DNA of 64,000 bases from Flavobacterium xanthum (GCF_900142695.1 NZ_FRBU01000015.1:18484-82483), one strand, 5' to 3'. Positions 26,366 to 35,945 are shown, counted from the first letter of the stretch. Numbers and translations: made by a program. Notes: generated by a model not told the origin, from the sequence alone.

Positions 26366-26402
26366 TGAGGTATTTTATTTTAAAAAGTAGCGTTACTAGC
26401 GA

Positions 26403-26410
26403 CAAAAATA
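26403..26410 (-). promoter_or_regulatory. Promoter -7 box of the TauE/SafE gene
   Basis: TATTTTTG on the minus strand, 37 bp upstream of ATG 26365; the -33 position lacks TTG. Confidence 0.45.
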
Positions 26411-26444
26411 CTATTCGGTTTGATTAATTGCTATTAAATAGAAA

Positions 26445-26474
26445 TTGATTTTTAATCAAAAAAGTATATTTTTG
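26445..26474 (+). promoter_or_regulatory. Promoter of the 173-aa membrane-anchored gene
   Basis: TTG (26445-26447), 19 bp, TATTTTTG (26467-26474), a full consensus match, 20 bp before ATG 26495. Confidence 0.65.
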
Positions 26475-26494
26475 TTCAAAATTTTTACATCAAA

Positions 26495-27016
26495 ATGGAC
26501 TCAACAAAAATCATAGAAATTCTAGCTTATACAATACCTTCGCTAATAACCGGTAGCGTTGCCTATTTTTTATTTGACTCTTATTTTAAAGATCAGCAAA
26601 ATACCAGACGCTGGTTATTACAAAAGGAAGCTCAGAAAGAAGCTTTACCGCTGCGTTTGCAAGCATACGAACGCATGGCTTTGTATTTAGAACGCATCAA
26701 TCTTACCAAATTATTGATCCGCATAACTCCTCTTTCCCAAGATAAGAATGATTATGAGAATCTTATAATGGCGCAAATAGAGCAAGAATTTGAACATAAT
26801 TCGACACAACAAATTTACATGTCAGATGAATGCTGGACCATAATTGTAACTGCAAAAAATGCGACAATCCAAATGATACGTGCTGCAAATAGAAGTGACC
26901 GTGTGGATTCTGCTGATAAGTTACGTGAAGTTCTATTGAATGATTTAATGGAAAAACAATCTCCAAGCAATGCAGCTTTGGCTTATATCAAAAACGAAGT
27001 GGGACAATTGTGGTAA
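26495..27016 (+). CDS. Membrane-anchored hypothetical protein
   Basis: A 173-residue protein with one N-terminal membrane segment (about 10-28, YTIPSLITGSVAYFLFDSYF) and a cytosolic helical part beginning with a charged stretch (QNTRRWLLQKEAQKEALPLR). It contains LRLQAYERMALYLERI, which together with the end YIKNEVGQLW reminds me of a family conserved among flavobacteria, but I do not recognise a function. It has a full consensus promoter and is a single gene, divergent from the TauE/SafE permease. Confidence 0.7.
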   Translation: MDSTKIIEILAYTIPSLITGSVAYFLFDSYFKDQQNTRRWLLQKEAQKEALPLRLQAYERMALYLERINLTKLLIRITPLSQDKNDYENLIMAQIEQEFEHNSTQQIYMSDECWTIIVTAKNATIQMIRAANRSDRVDSADKLREVLLNDLMEKQSPSNAALAYIKNEVGQLW

Positions 27017-27204
27017 GCAATCCATTCTGCAAATTGAGATTTATTAAAGCATTTGTTACTCATTCTCAAAATCATTCTACTTTTTAAGAATGCAATACCT
27101 TTATAATTCTGGAGAAGAGATCAATTCTGCCTTGCATTTTTATTTTCCACAGTTGGGATATTCCTACCTGTCCAAAAAATAAATTCACGAATAGACAAAC
27201 TAGA

Positions 27205-28332
27205 TTATTGTCTACTTTTATCATATAATTGACGCCCTAATTCAGCTAAGAAAGGAAGACTTACACTTTCATATTCATAAATGTCATCGTTAAAAACACC
27301 ATCTTTATTTGCTAAAATAGTCGCAGACAGCATAAATTCAACCTTGTTTTCTTGGTCAAGAATATAAGCACAATCAATCATGGTGCCATACGCAGTGCCC
27401 ACTTTATTGTAAATTTTTATATTCGACGGAATGTTTGCCGTTGTATCTCCAAACATAAAAAATTTACAATAACCATCATAATAGGTAATCGGATCAAAGC
27501 CTGCATTTTTAGGTAGGTTTTGCATTGAAAATAGAATAAATGCTCTGTCTTTCTCTGTTATTTTAAAACGTTCTTCTTCTTTGAAAGCTTGAGGAAATAC
27601 AATCCGTTTTAGTGTATTGTGTAAGGTTTCTAATGGGTAGTAATTATTTTTAGAAAAGTCGAAAGGTGTATTTACTAATTTATCCTCCATATCACGATAA
27701 CCCACTCCTTTTTTGATACCAAGGAGCGCTAAAGGAACGGGACTTTCATTGAGTTTTGAAGGAAAAACTTCGATCGTTTGGTCGTCTTTGTAGATTGTCG
27801 TTGATTTTACTAAAGGGTTTCTCGAGTCTGGAGCTGAAAGACGGTGGCTTAATCTAAAAGGAAACAGCCCTTTTTCTTTCATCTTTTGGTTTACAAAATC
27901 AAAACCAATGAATTCAAGTAAATTTGTACTGGCTACATTATCGCTCACAGCAAAAACTTTTGAAATTTCTTCAGAAAATTTTATTTTATCTGTGTTCCCT
28001 TCTATCGTATATGAGGTATTAATAGAAGTATTAGGGATTGTATTCAATTTTTCCAAAGCCAAAACTGCAATAGGAAATTTTACTGTGCTCGCTGGATAAA
28101 AGTAAGTTTTAGCGTTTAAATGATACGTGTAATCCTTAAATGAAATTGCTCCCTTTTTATCTCTTACAATCTGAGTGTAGATAATTTGAAGCTCATATTG
28201 CTTTGGATTTTCCATCACCCTTTTTATGTTAGGATTATCGGAGGCCAATGTCTTTTTTAACAGGTCATTTTGCATACTACAACTAAATGTCGATAGTACT
28301 AAAAAAGCAAAAATATATTTTTTTATAACCAT
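27205..28332 (-). CDS. Serine hydrolase lipoprotein, class A beta-lactamase fold
   Basis: A 375-residue lipoprotein. The N-terminus has a signal sequence with a lipobox (LSTFSC, Cys18). The active-site motifs of the penicilloyl-serine hydrolase fold are present: Ser82-x-x-Lys85 (PASTVKFP), Ser130-Asp131-Asn132 (AVSDNVAS), and a KxG-type box NKVGTAYG near 311. It fits the beta-lactamase-2 family, but it is longer than class A enzymes (about 290) and there is no clear Glu166 omega-loop motif that I can identify, so a DD-peptidase or esterase role is at least as likely as beta-lactam hydrolysis. Confidence 0.8.
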   Translation of the reverse strand: MVIKKYIFAFLVLSTFSCSMQNDLLKKTLASDNPNIKRVMENPKQYELQIIYTQIVRDKKGAISFKDYTYHLNAKTYFYPASTVKFPIAVLALEKLNTIPNTSINTSYTIEGNTDKIKFSEEISKVFAVSDNVASTNLLEFIGFDFVNQKMKEKGLFPFRLSHRLSAPDSRNPLVKSTTIYKDDQTIEVFPSKLNESPVPLALLGIKKGVGYRDMEDKLVNTPFDFSKNNYYPLETLHNTLKRIVFPQAFKEEERFKITEKDRAFILFSMQNLPKNAGFDPITYYDGYCKFFMFGDTTANIPSNIKIYNKVGTAYGTMIDCAYILDQENKVEFMLSATILANKDGVFNDDIYEYESVSLPFLAELGRQLYDKSRQ

Positions 28333-28554
28333 CTTATTTTTCTTATTTGAATTGATATTCTTGCGCTATAAATAAGATTCTGCGTGCTATTAGCTGCTAA
28401 ATTAAATACTTTTACTTCAAATAGAGCAACACCATTACTATTTTAAAATACTATGTAAACCTCTTTATATCCTTTCTATCCGTTATTTTAAATTTTAGCA
28501 GCGCCGCTTTAAATTACATGCACCACTGCGAGGAAATAGCTTCAAAAAACATAG

Positions 28555-30618
28555 CTATTCTTTTAGCAAACGCTGTAACTGAAATTGTTCTGCTTCATTT
28601 AAGTCAGGAACTATTTTTTCCAAAGCAAATCTCATTTCTGGATTTTTTAATAATTTTCTAATGGTATCTCTTCCAAATTTAGAAAATTGCCACATGTGAT
28701 GTGTAGTTGCATTTACAAGATTTTTCAAAACAATATCATTAATTATTTTGAAAGCAAGCAATTTATCCAAAGCATTTTGTCTGGTATTCGCCTCGTAATT
28801 TATAGATGAATACTCTATTAATTCATTGACCAATGTTTCTTTCTCTCTAGTATAATTAGGTGTTGATAAAGCGAGTGTTAACCACAAAGTCTTTAAATTA
28901 TAATCATTAAAACCCATCCAAGTTTTGGATTGATCTAAATATTTAAAACGCTTTTCTGGAAAATTATTCCATAAATTATATAACGCCAGTTCTTGTGTTT
29001 GATATGATTTGTCCTCTAATAAAGTTTCATAATGCACTCTGAAACTTTCAGGAATTTCATTTACTGTTCCCGCAATTGTTTGACGTAATTGCACATTTTT
29101 AGTTTCTAAAGCTAAAATAAAAAAACTCTCTTTATCTTCCCATTTTTCATTTTTTAATTGATTTAGAATCGCTTCTTTCACCGAAAAATAAACGTCAGAT
29201 TCCATTATTTTTTTAAAAAAATCCTTTTTATCTAACAACGGTTTATTTTTTAATTTTTCTACCGCAAACAAGACCTGAATTGATTTGTTTTTTAACAATA
29301 AAATATTAGCTTGTTGGGTATTAAAAACAGTAGTTTCAAGCCATACTTTACTAAAATTATCCAAATCATAATTTGATACTTTCTTAATTTCAGTAAAAAA
29401 ATCATTGGTATTCACACTCTGAAACGCATGTTTTTTCAAATAGTTTTTGACCGCTTTTTTAAACGCCTTATCGCCTATTTCCTCGTGTAAACTAAATAAA
29501 GCCCAAGCACCTTTTTGATAAAATGTCAATGAACTTGCTTTTGCATTCAGAACAGGAATCGGGTCCGTACGAGAGGCAAATTTTAATTGTTGTGCCGACT
29601 CATATAATTTGGAATAGAAATAATCTTCACCATAGATTTCTTTTTCGGCAAGCAGTGCATAATACGTAGCAAAACCCTCCTGCAACCAATGGTGTTTACT
29701 ATTTTCGGAAGTGACTAAATTTCCAAACCATTGGTGTGCTAATTCATGTGCATTGACATTGGTGTAGCTTCTGTCTTCAAATCCTGTTGAATTGACTACA
29801 AAACGCGTGTTGAAAAGCGTTGCTGATGTATTTTCCATTCCAGCATATAGAAAATCTCGAACAGGTGCTTGTTTGTATATTTCCCAAGGATACTTCACTC
29901 CTATTTCATTTTCTAAAAAATCAAACATTCTTTTTGAATCACGATAGGTTGGTTCAAATTTAGTTGCATCTTTTGGTTCCAAATACATTTCTAAATGAAT
30001 TCCCGACTTTGATTTTTGTACATTTTTTTCAAATTTTCCAATGGCAAGCATCAATAAATAAGAACTCATTGGTTTTTGCATACGGTAGTTCCAAACGGAA
30101 AGTCCATTCAATTCCGACTTAAATTGCAACGTACCATTTGAAATTACCTGATAGTCTTTATCAAATACGATGTTCATATTAAAAACTACTTTTTCATTCA
30201 CATCATCAAAACTTGGAAACCAATGACTCGTATATTTCCCTTGTCCTTGTGTCCAAATTTGTACATTATCATTTGCTTCTGAACCAATGAAATACATTGT
30301 TTGTTTTGGCTTTGCCAAATACTGAAAAGTCAAGTTGTTTTTTCCCTTTTCAAAGGAGAAAATAAGTTGTAATTGCTTTTGGGTATTTTTAAAATCGATT
30401 GGTTTTCCGTTCAGCATAACATCAAAAAATTCCATGTTTTGTGCATCAATTTTAATAGTATCTATGGATTGTAACACTTCAAAATTATATCTGACATCTC
30501 CTGACACAGTTTTTTCAATTGGATTTATTGCAATTCTACCCAAAACCGATTTAAAATCAACAAATTGGGTTTGTTGGGCAAATGTGAATGTGGAAATAAA
30601 AAGGAATAGGTATTTCAT
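28555..30618 (-). CDS. M1 family metallopeptidase (aminopeptidase N type)
   Basis: A secreted or periplasmic zinc aminopeptidase of about 687 residues. It has a signal peptide (MKYLFLFISTFTFAQQ), the exopeptidase motif AGMENTSATLF (a GAMEN variant), the zinc motif HELAHQWFGN (about 291) with the third ligand in WLQEGFATYY 18 residues later, and a helical repeat C-terminus. A longer frame starts with TTG at 30648, but that codon overlaps the -7 box at 30646-30653, so ATG 30618 is chosen. Probably trims peptides imported from outside. Divergent from the DUF71 ATPase. Confidence 0.92.
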   Translation of the reverse strand: MKYLFLFISTFTFAQQTQFVDFKSVLGRIAINPIEKTVSGDVRYNFEVLQSIDTIKIDAQNMEFFDVMLNGKPIDFKNTQKQLQLIFSFEKGKNNLTFQYLAKPKQTMYFIGSEANDNVQIWTQGQGKYTSHWFPSFDDVNEKVVFNMNIVFDKDYQVISNGTLQFKSELNGLSVWNYRMQKPMSSYLLMLAIGKFEKNVQKSKSGIHLEMYLEPKDATKFEPTYRDSKRMFDFLENEIGVKYPWEIYKQAPVRDFLYAGMENTSATLFNTRFVVNSTGFEDRSYTNVNAHELAHQWFGNLVTSENSKHHWLQEGFATYYALLAEKEIYGEDYFYSKLYESAQQLKFASRTDPIPVLNAKASSLTFYQKGAWALFSLHEEIGDKAFKKAVKNYLKKHAFQSVNTNDFFTEIKKVSNYDLDNFSKVWLETTVFNTQQANILLLKNKSIQVLFAVEKLKNKPLLDKKDFFKKIMESDVYFSVKEAILNQLKNEKWEDKESFFILALETKNVQLRQTIAGTVNEIPESFRVHYETLLEDKSYQTQELALYNLWNNFPEKRFKYLDQSKTWMGFNDYNLKTLWLTLALSTPNYTREKETLVNELIEYSSINYEANTRQNALDKLLAFKIINDIVLKNLVNATTHHMWQFSKFGRDTIRKLLKNPEMRFALEKIVPDLNEAEQFQLQRLLKE

Positions 30619-30645
30619 TACTAACATATTTAATGATGCGATTTC

Positions 30646-30653
30646 CAAAGTTA
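30646..30653 (-). promoter_or_regulatory. M1 peptidase promoter -7 box
   Basis: TAACTTTG on the minus strand, 27 bp before ATG 30618. No TTG at the right spacing. Confidence 0.5.
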
Positions 30654-30678
30654 CAAAGGTTTCCCCAACTAATCCGGC

Positions 30679-30686
30679 TAATTTTG
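30679..30686 (+). promoter_or_regulatory. Promoter -7 box of the DUF71/Dph6-like gene
   Basis: TAATTTTG, 36 bp before the TTG start at 30723. Only 25 bp separate it from the oppositely directed M1 box, so both genes share one control region. Confidence 0.5.
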
Positions 30687-30722
30687 TAAGTTTACCTCCA
30701 GAAAACTATAAGTCAAACTACA

Positions 30723-31460
30723 TTGAAAAAGAAAGCACTATTTAATTGGAGCAGTGGAAAAGATTCTGCGCTGGCCTTATATAAAACCTTACAAAATCCA
30801 GAAATTGAAATCTCTTGTTTATTAACCAGTGTAAACCAACAGCATCAACGTGTTTCTATGCATGGAGTTAGAGTTGAATTATTACAACAACAAGCCCAAA
30901 GCATTGGATTACCGCTTGAAATCATGCAAATTCCTGAAATGCCAACTATGGAAGCCTACGAAGATGTGATGCGAAAAACATTGGCAAAACTAAAAAATCA
31001 TGGTGTCACTCATTCTATTTTTGGAGATATTTTTCTGGAAGATTTGCGTAAATACCGTGAAGATAAATTAGCCGAAATAGGTTTCGAAGGCATTTTTCCA
31101 CTTTGGAAAACCCCAACCCACGAAATCATTCAGGAATTTATACGTTTAGGTTTTAAAACAATTGTGGTTTGTGTGAACGAACGCCATTTGGATAAAAGCT
31201 TCGTAGGTCGCGTTATCGATGAGGATTTCCTAAATGATTTACCAGAAAATGTAGATGTTTGTGGCGAAAATGGCGAATTCCACACCTTCACTTTTGACGG
31301 TCCCATTTTCTCCAAACCTATCAAATTTGAAATTGGAGAAGTTGTGTATCGAAAATATGAAAAACCAGAAAAAGAAGATTCATCCGATACTGCTTGTGAT
31401 ACAAGTGCATCCGATGTGTTTGATTTTGGGTTTTGGTATTGTGATTTGGTTAGTAAATGA
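30723..31460 (+). CDS. DUF71/Dph6-like ATP-binding protein (diphthine-ammonia ligase family)
   Basis: A 245-residue adenine nucleotide alpha hydrolase. The PP-loop WSSGKDSALALY (9-20) and the family blocks VSMHGVRVELLQQQA and FGDIFLEDLRKYRE match bacterial relatives of eukaryotic/archaeal diphthine-ammonia ligase. Bacteria do not make diphthamide, so the reaction is unknown. The start codon is TTG: there is no in-frame ATG before the PP-loop. The acidic stretch EKEDSSDTACDTSASD near the C-terminus is unlike the core and probably disordered. Confidence 0.82.
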   Translation: MKKKALFNWSSGKDSALALYKTLQNPEIEISCLLTSVNQQHQRVSMHGVRVELLQQQAQSIGLPLEIMQIPEMPTMEAYEDVMRKTLAKLKNHGVTHSIFGDIFLEDLRKYREDKLAEIGFEGIFPLWKTPTHEIIQEFIRLGFKTIVVCVNERHLDKSFVGRVIDEDFLNDLPENVDVCGENGEFHTFTFDGPIFSKPIKFEIGEVVYRKYEKPEKEDSSDTACDTSASDVFDFGFWYCDLVSK

Positions 31461-31462
31461 TT

Positions 31463-31498
31463 TAAAAAAAACTCCGAAATCAATAAGACAACGGAGTT
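31463..31498 (-). terminator. Terminator of the aminopeptidase P gene
   Basis: AACTCCG (31470-31476) pairs with CGGAGTT (31492-31498), loop of 15 nt; on the minus strand a T run follows. May also serve the DUF71 gene on the plus strand, which lacks a T run. Confidence 0.7.
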
Positions 31499-31524
31499 CT
31501 ATTTGTAAAGAATAGTAAAATATA

Positions 31525-33009
31525 CTAATCTAAACTTGGTACAGAAAAAGTATCTAAAACACTTTTTTCACTCATAAGTGCTTCAATTTCATTTGATTTT
31601 CTTGGTGCTTCCGATGATAAATTTACCGGTCCATTTGTTGTAATTAAAATATCATCTTCAATTCGTACCGCAATTCCCCACCATTTTTTATCACAATCAC
31701 TACCTATTGGAATGTAAATTCCAGGCTCTACGGTCACGACCATATCTGCTTCAAAAACAGTATACAAACCCGGATCGTGAACATCTAAACCAATATGATG
31801 CGAAGTTCCGTGAGGAAAATATTTTCTGGATTCTTGTTCCGTTTTAACAATTCCTAGTTTCACTAAGCCAACACTGATTATTTTGCGTGCAACAACATCC
31901 GGCGCATTAAAACTATTCCCCACTTTTGCAGCAGCAATACCAGCTTCTTGAGCGTCGTAAACTAAATCATAAATTTGTTTTTGCTCCGTAGAAAATTTTC
32001 CGTTAGCTGGAATGGTTCGGGTTACATCAGCAGTGTAGCCATGATATTCAGCTCCTAAATCCATTAAAACTAACTCGTTTTCGACTTTCATTTTGCTGTT
32101 TTCAATATAATGCAATACGCAACCGTTATTTCCTGCGCCCACGATTGATGGATAACCCTCAAACTCACTGCCGTACTTTTTGTATACAAATTCATGAATT
32201 CCCTGTATTTCCGTTTCCGACATTCCGGGATGCATCGCTTTCATGATTTCACGTTGTCCCATTGCCGAAATCCGAACCGCTTTAGTCAATAAAACCAACT
32301 CTTCTTTGGATTTTTTCTCGCGCAGACTCGCCATAAATGTCAAAATCGATTTGGTATTTATTGTAGCCTTTTTTGAAGTGACACTTTTTTTAGTGTTCAT
32401 TTCGTTTTGCACATTCAAATCCATTTGTGGTCTCTCTTTTTCGCTGTAGCCAATTTGAGATTTAAAAGCACTAATTAATTTATATAAATCGGCTTTTTCA
32501 TTTTTCGAATTTCGAGTGTCTTCTTCAAATTCCTTAAAGAAAACAGTATCAAAATTTGCATAATCAATCCCCGAATTTAAAAACGCCGCTCCATTCAAAG
32601 CATTATCAAAACCCAACTCTTTTTTGGCGCCCTCCGTTCCTAAGCGGACTCCTGTCCATTGCTCTGCTCTTGGATTTTTTTCCTGAACATAGAGCAATTC
32701 ATTGAATGACTTTCCGTCTGTATTGGTTTTATTATTCGAAAAAACAACTAGCACTGAATTAGGTTCTTTGTATCCTGTTAAATAATAAAAATCCGGATCT
32801 TGATGGTAGATAAAATCCACATCATTGGCTCGGTTCCGAATAGGATTACTAAAAAATACCGCCACACTATTCTGAGGCATTTTGGCACGCAAGGCTTCTC
32901 TGCGTTCTTTATGGAATTGAGCCGACAAATAATCGTTTGGATTTCCGTTTTGCGCTATGGAGACACAAACAAAAAAGACAGTAAAAACAAAAGAAAGTTT
33001 TAAATTCAT
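31525..33009 (-). CDS. Secreted aminopeptidase P family protein (M24B, Xaa-Pro aminopeptidase)
   Basis: A 494-residue dinuclear metallopeptidase that removes residues before proline. It has a signal peptide (FVFTVFFVCVSIAQ), an N-terminal creatinase-like domain with FIYHQDPDFYYLTGYKEP, and the pita-bread catalytic domain with the metal ligands in LVLMDLGAEYHGYTADVTRT (two Asp), HGTSHHIGLDVHD (His), VTVEPGIYIP (Glu) and AVRIEDDILIT (Glu). Probably periplasmic and complementary to the M1 enzyme nearby in peptide use. Confidence 0.93.
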   Translation of the reverse strand: MNLKLSFVFTVFFVCVSIAQNGNPNDYLSAQFHKERREALRAKMPQNSVAVFFSNPIRNRANDVDFIYHQDPDFYYLTGYKEPNSVLVVFSNNKTNTDGKSFNELLYVQEKNPRAEQWTGVRLGTEGAKKELGFDNALNGAAFLNSGIDYANFDTVFFKEFEEDTRNSKNEKADLYKLISAFKSQIGYSEKERPQMDLNVQNEMNTKKSVTSKKATINTKSILTFMASLREKKSKEELVLLTKAVRISAMGQREIMKAMHPGMSETEIQGIHEFVYKKYGSEFEGYPSIVGAGNNGCVLHYIENSKMKVENELVLMDLGAEYHGYTADVTRTIPANGKFSTEQKQIYDLVYDAQEAGIAAAKVGNSFNAPDVVARKIISVGLVKLGIVKTEQESRKYFPHGTSHHIGLDVHDPGLYTVFEADMVVTVEPGIYIPIGSDCDKKWWGIAVRIEDDILITTNGPVNLSSEAPRKSNEIEALMSEKSVLDTFSVPSLD

Positions 33010-33492
33010 AGCGCTACATTTTAGGGTTTTGCAAAATAAATAAAAGATTTTGATAGCATTAATTAGTACGTAAATATAATTTTTTTGTGCGTACCAACTA
33101 TTTTTTTATTGAAAGACTGATTCTTCTATTCGATTGAAAATAGAAAAAGAGCACCAGAAGTTTTTACAACTTCTGAATACTCTTTGACAAAAGTGCTTCA
33201 TAATCCTAAAATTAACCAAATCTAAACCTTATGAAAATGTTTTAATAAGCACTTATAATTTACTTTTTAACTAAAATTATAAAACAGTATTTGACTTCGG
33301 TTATATATATTTTATAGATGCTACTTCTTGCAATAGGTTGCGTCAAATTTTAACTATTTTTTTCTAAAGCTAAAATAGAGTCTTAAAAATCTTTGTTTAA
33401 ACTCCAAAAAAATACCGCTAATTCGCAAATTTAAGATGGATTATACCATTTATAATTTGCAAATTAGTGGTTGAACCGGACTAGAAGTCTTA
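33010..33492. other. Intergenic region with two inverted repeats
   Basis: Contains a two-part hairpin at 33146-33185 (AAAGAG / CTCTTT outside, AGAAGTT / AACTTCT inside) and the palindrome at 33415-33470. On the minus strand the first is followed by a T-rich stretch but is 300 bp from the DUF1697 stop. The rest is AT-rich without coding potential. Confidence 0.5.
33415..33470 (-). repeat. Palindromic element, copy 2; also terminator of the DUF1697 gene
   Basis: CCGCTAATTCGCAAATTT (33415-33432) against AATTTGCAAATTAGTGG (33454-33470), arms extended by GATGG / CCATT. It repeats the arms of 728-787. On the minus strand it starts 22 bp after the DUF1697 stop and is followed by TATTTTTTT, so it can terminate that gene. 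Confidence 0.7.
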
Positions 33493-34038
33493 TTATCGTT
33501 CTTCGTACATTTTCAGCAATTGTGTCACTGTATTCCAATTTCGGATTGTTGCAATAACATTCAGTTTTTTCTCGATGTATTTTTGATCAAATCTGGTCTT
33601 TCCGGCGCCAACAGCATATTTTATAAAGATTTTGTTACCATCAATACTTGCTTCATCTGGTTTGAATTGGCTAATTTTCAAATCATTCATACTCGTACTT
33701 TGCAACGTGGTCGAAATAAAAGCCACATACAACTTCTTTGTATCAATATCTTTTTCCTTCAAAAATGAATTCTTTTTGAAACAAGCTTCTAAATCCTCTT
33801 TTTTAATAACAACAACAGGCACTTCATATCCAAAAATCTTAAAAATTTCCTGTTTTATTTTGAATCCAACGGCAGCTCCATTTTCTTCTTCGGTATCCAC
33901 AAAAACATTTCCGGATTGAATATACGTTTGCACATTTTGAAAACCAATGGTTTCCAAAGTCGTTTTTAGGGCTTCCATTTTTATCATACTGTGACCAGAA
34001 ACGTTGATGCCACGAAGTAATGCGAGATGAGTTGTCAT
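33493..34038 (-). CDS. DUF1697 domain-containing protein
   Basis: A 181-residue protein matching DUF1697: LALLRGINVSGHSMIKMEAL at the start, then GFQNVQTYIQSGNVFVDT, and the C-terminal RNWNTVTQLLKM. The family is widespread in bacteria, small, soluble and of unknown function. The gene is single, followed by the palindrome at 33415-33470, and 101 bp from the broken YIP1 gene upstream. Confidence 0.9.
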   Translation of the reverse strand: MTTHLALLRGINVSGHSMIKMEALKTTLETIGFQNVQTYIQSGNVFVDTEEENGAAVGFKIKQEIFKIFGYEVPVVVIKKEDLEACFKKNSFLKEKDIDTKKLYVAFISTTLQSTSMNDLKISQFKPDEASIDGNKIFIKYAVGAGKTRFDQKYIEKKLNVIATIRNWNTVTQLLKMYEER

Positions 34039-34139
34039 TTGTTGAAATTTTATTTTTTGCGAAGGTATTGTGTTTAAAAAGATAAATACATATTTTATTA
34101 TCAGTTCTTCTCAACTTAGTAATACTCATTTTAGGGTGA

Positions 34140-34793
34140 TTATTCGAATATTTTAATAATTAAGACCAAAACTAAAATAGCAAAAATTAGTACTATTACA
34201 GGAAATAATACATTTAATATTGCTTTACCAATAGATAATTGCTGTACTTCAGCTATTCCAATTATGCACAATACAAGCGACCAAATTCCCAGTCCCGACT
34301 CTACAAAAAGCAGTAGATACAAAATCACACTTTTAGTTGAAGCTAAATTGTATAAATCAGAATCTGATTGGAATAATTGATTTCCATATAACGCAAGCTG
34401 CGGAATCAGAAGTATTAAAATGAAAATAGAAGGAAAAAAAGCATAAGCTAAAACTCTTACTATAGATTGTGTATTTCCCTTTCCATTCAACCAAGCGCCA
34501 GTCCAGCTAATAAGCGCAGCATATAGATATTAGGAAATCCAGCCAAAAATACCACCAAAAATAACACAGACAGCGATGGTATTCCAAAGGGAAAAGTTAT
34601 TTCCCATATTTTTCGTTGATGCTCTATCAAAAGTTCTTACAATACCAGCTAGAAATAATAAAATATACAAATGTTTCTCATATTTGTATTCATTTATAAA
34701 TTGAAAAGCTGTTCGTGGAGCGATCATTAATTTTAGGAACAGCTCTTTCTCAGCGATTTTAATTCTTTCCGGTGGTTGTTCTGTTTCATTCAT
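34140..34793 (-). pseudogene. YIP1 family membrane protein interrupted by an in-frame stop
   Basis: Two frames, 34530-34793 (87 codons) and 34140-34490, are in the same reading phase and read as one YIP1-type protein of about 217 residues if the TAA at 34530-34532 is ignored: FGGIFGWIS-stop-YLYAALISWTGAWLNGKG. The part before the stop has the soluble N-terminus and first membrane segment; the part after carries the remaining four. A one-base change from TAT or TAC (Tyr) to TAA explains it. Either the gene is a recent pseudogene or the base is a sequence error. No other damage is visible, so the break is young. Confidence 0.8.
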
Positions 34794-35309
34794 AGTATTA
34801 TTGTCATTTTTTAATTGATTATTTGTTCAGGCGCTGGAATAATCAAAAATAATATACTTCTTTCTTATTATAAAAGTACATCAGCAGCAGTTTATTTGTT
34901 AAAATTAGTCTCAAGATTACATTTGTAATATATAGAGCTCATTGAACTGTTATATCAAAAAATAATTAGCTACTATCTTGTTTATAACACCTTACACTTG
35001 ATAATACTACATTCTAATAATTTTCGCACTTTATAATAAGTGTAAAAATTATCCACGACAATGCCTATTATTTTTTATCTTGGATTAATTTTGATTTTTC
35101 GTGGTTTCCAAATATAGTACTAATAAGTTTAAATTTTTATGTTACAATACTTTCCCAAAATTATTCCTAAATAAACGCACCTGTTTCCATTTTCCTGTAA
35201 TCGCTTAAAAAAAATAAAAAAAAGCCTCCAACAAAACATTGTTTTGGTGGAGGCTTTCACTACTAAAATGCAACGTGAATTAGTAACAAATTGCAGTAGT
35301 TTAAAAATA
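34794..35309. other. Intergenic region upstream of the YIP1 gene
   Basis: Holds the nitroreductase terminator (35221-35257) and an imperfect hairpin at 35019-35050 (AATTTTCGCACTT against AAGTGTAAAAATT). The remaining bases are AT-rich; no gene, tRNA or clear promoter is seen. Confidence 0.5.
35221..35257 (-). terminator. Terminator of the ohrR-ohr-nitroreductase operon
   Basis: AAAGCCTCCA (35221-35230) pairs with TGGAGGCTTT (35248-35257), and CAAAAC pairs with GTTTTG inside. On the minus strand it is followed by TTTTTTATTTTTTTT. Confidence 0.85.
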
Positions 35310-35945
35310 TTATTTAAAGTCTAGTACAAATTCCTCTTTAGGTGTTCTCACTTTTTTCATTGGAGCAATCCAATCGTTTGGTGTATCGGCGTAGCCTACA
35401 TACATTAGCGAAACACTTTTTAAACCTAATTTATCTAGTGCTAAGATTTCGTCAACCACGCTGTTATCAAAACCTTCCACTGGTGTGCTGTCTACTTTTA
35501 GTTCAGCGGCTTGCGCCAAAGAAAGTCCAAGAGCAATGTAGGTTTGTCTGGCAATGTGTGCGAAGTTTTCTTCAGCAGGTTGTGCGAGATATATTTTCTT
35601 AAGCATATCCGTATAGCTATTAAAACGCCCTTGTGGTAAACCGCGCTCTGCTGTAGTGTAATCGTATACTTTATCAATGCGCTCAGCCGTGTAACGATCC
35701 CATCCAGCAAAAATCAAAACATGAGAACAATCTCTCATGCACTCTGGATTCAGTGCTCCTTTAACCAGTTTTTCTTTTAGTTCTTGGTTTTCAACAACAA
35801 GCACTTGAAAAGGTTGTAATCCTGAAGAAGTAGGTGCCAAACGTGCCGCTTCTACAATTTTATCAATATCTTCTTTGCTTACTTTTTTGGTAGCATCGTA
35901 TGCTTTTACAGCGTGTCTCCAGTTTAAATCTTCTAGTAAAGCCAT
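35310..35945 (-). CDS. Nitroreductase family NAD(P)H-dependent oxidoreductase
   Basis: A 211-residue flavin enzyme. The start LEDLNWRHAVKAYDATKKVS, then EAARLAPTSSGLQPFQVLVV and the C-terminal LMYVGYADTPNDW fit the NfsB/YdgI group of FMN-dependent nitroreductases. It may reduce quinones or nitro compounds. It is the third gene in a leftward operon behind ohrR and ohr (28 bp after ohr), so a role in oxidative or electrophile stress is a reasonable inference. The operon ends at a strong terminator 53 bp downstream. Confidence 0.9.
   Translation of the reverse strand: MALLEDLNWRHAVKAYDATKKVSKEDIDKIVEAARLAPTSSGLQPFQVLVVENQELKEKLVKGALNPECMRDCSHVLIFAGWDRYTAERIDKVYDYTTAERGLPQGRFNSYTDMLKKIYLAQPAEENFAHIARQTYIALGLSLAQAAELKVDSTPVEGFDNSVVDEILALDKLGLKSVSLMYVGYADTPNDWIAPMKKVRTPKEEFVLDFK

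Noticed and set aside
27205..28332. Acquired beta-lactamase resistance gene
   Set aside because: The gene is embedded in core sequence with no mobile element, is longer than class A enzymes and lacks a clear omega-loop motif.
33146..33185. Terminator for the DUF1697 gene
   Set aside because: It is about 300 bp from the stop codon, and the palindrome at 33415-33470 with its T run is a better candidate.
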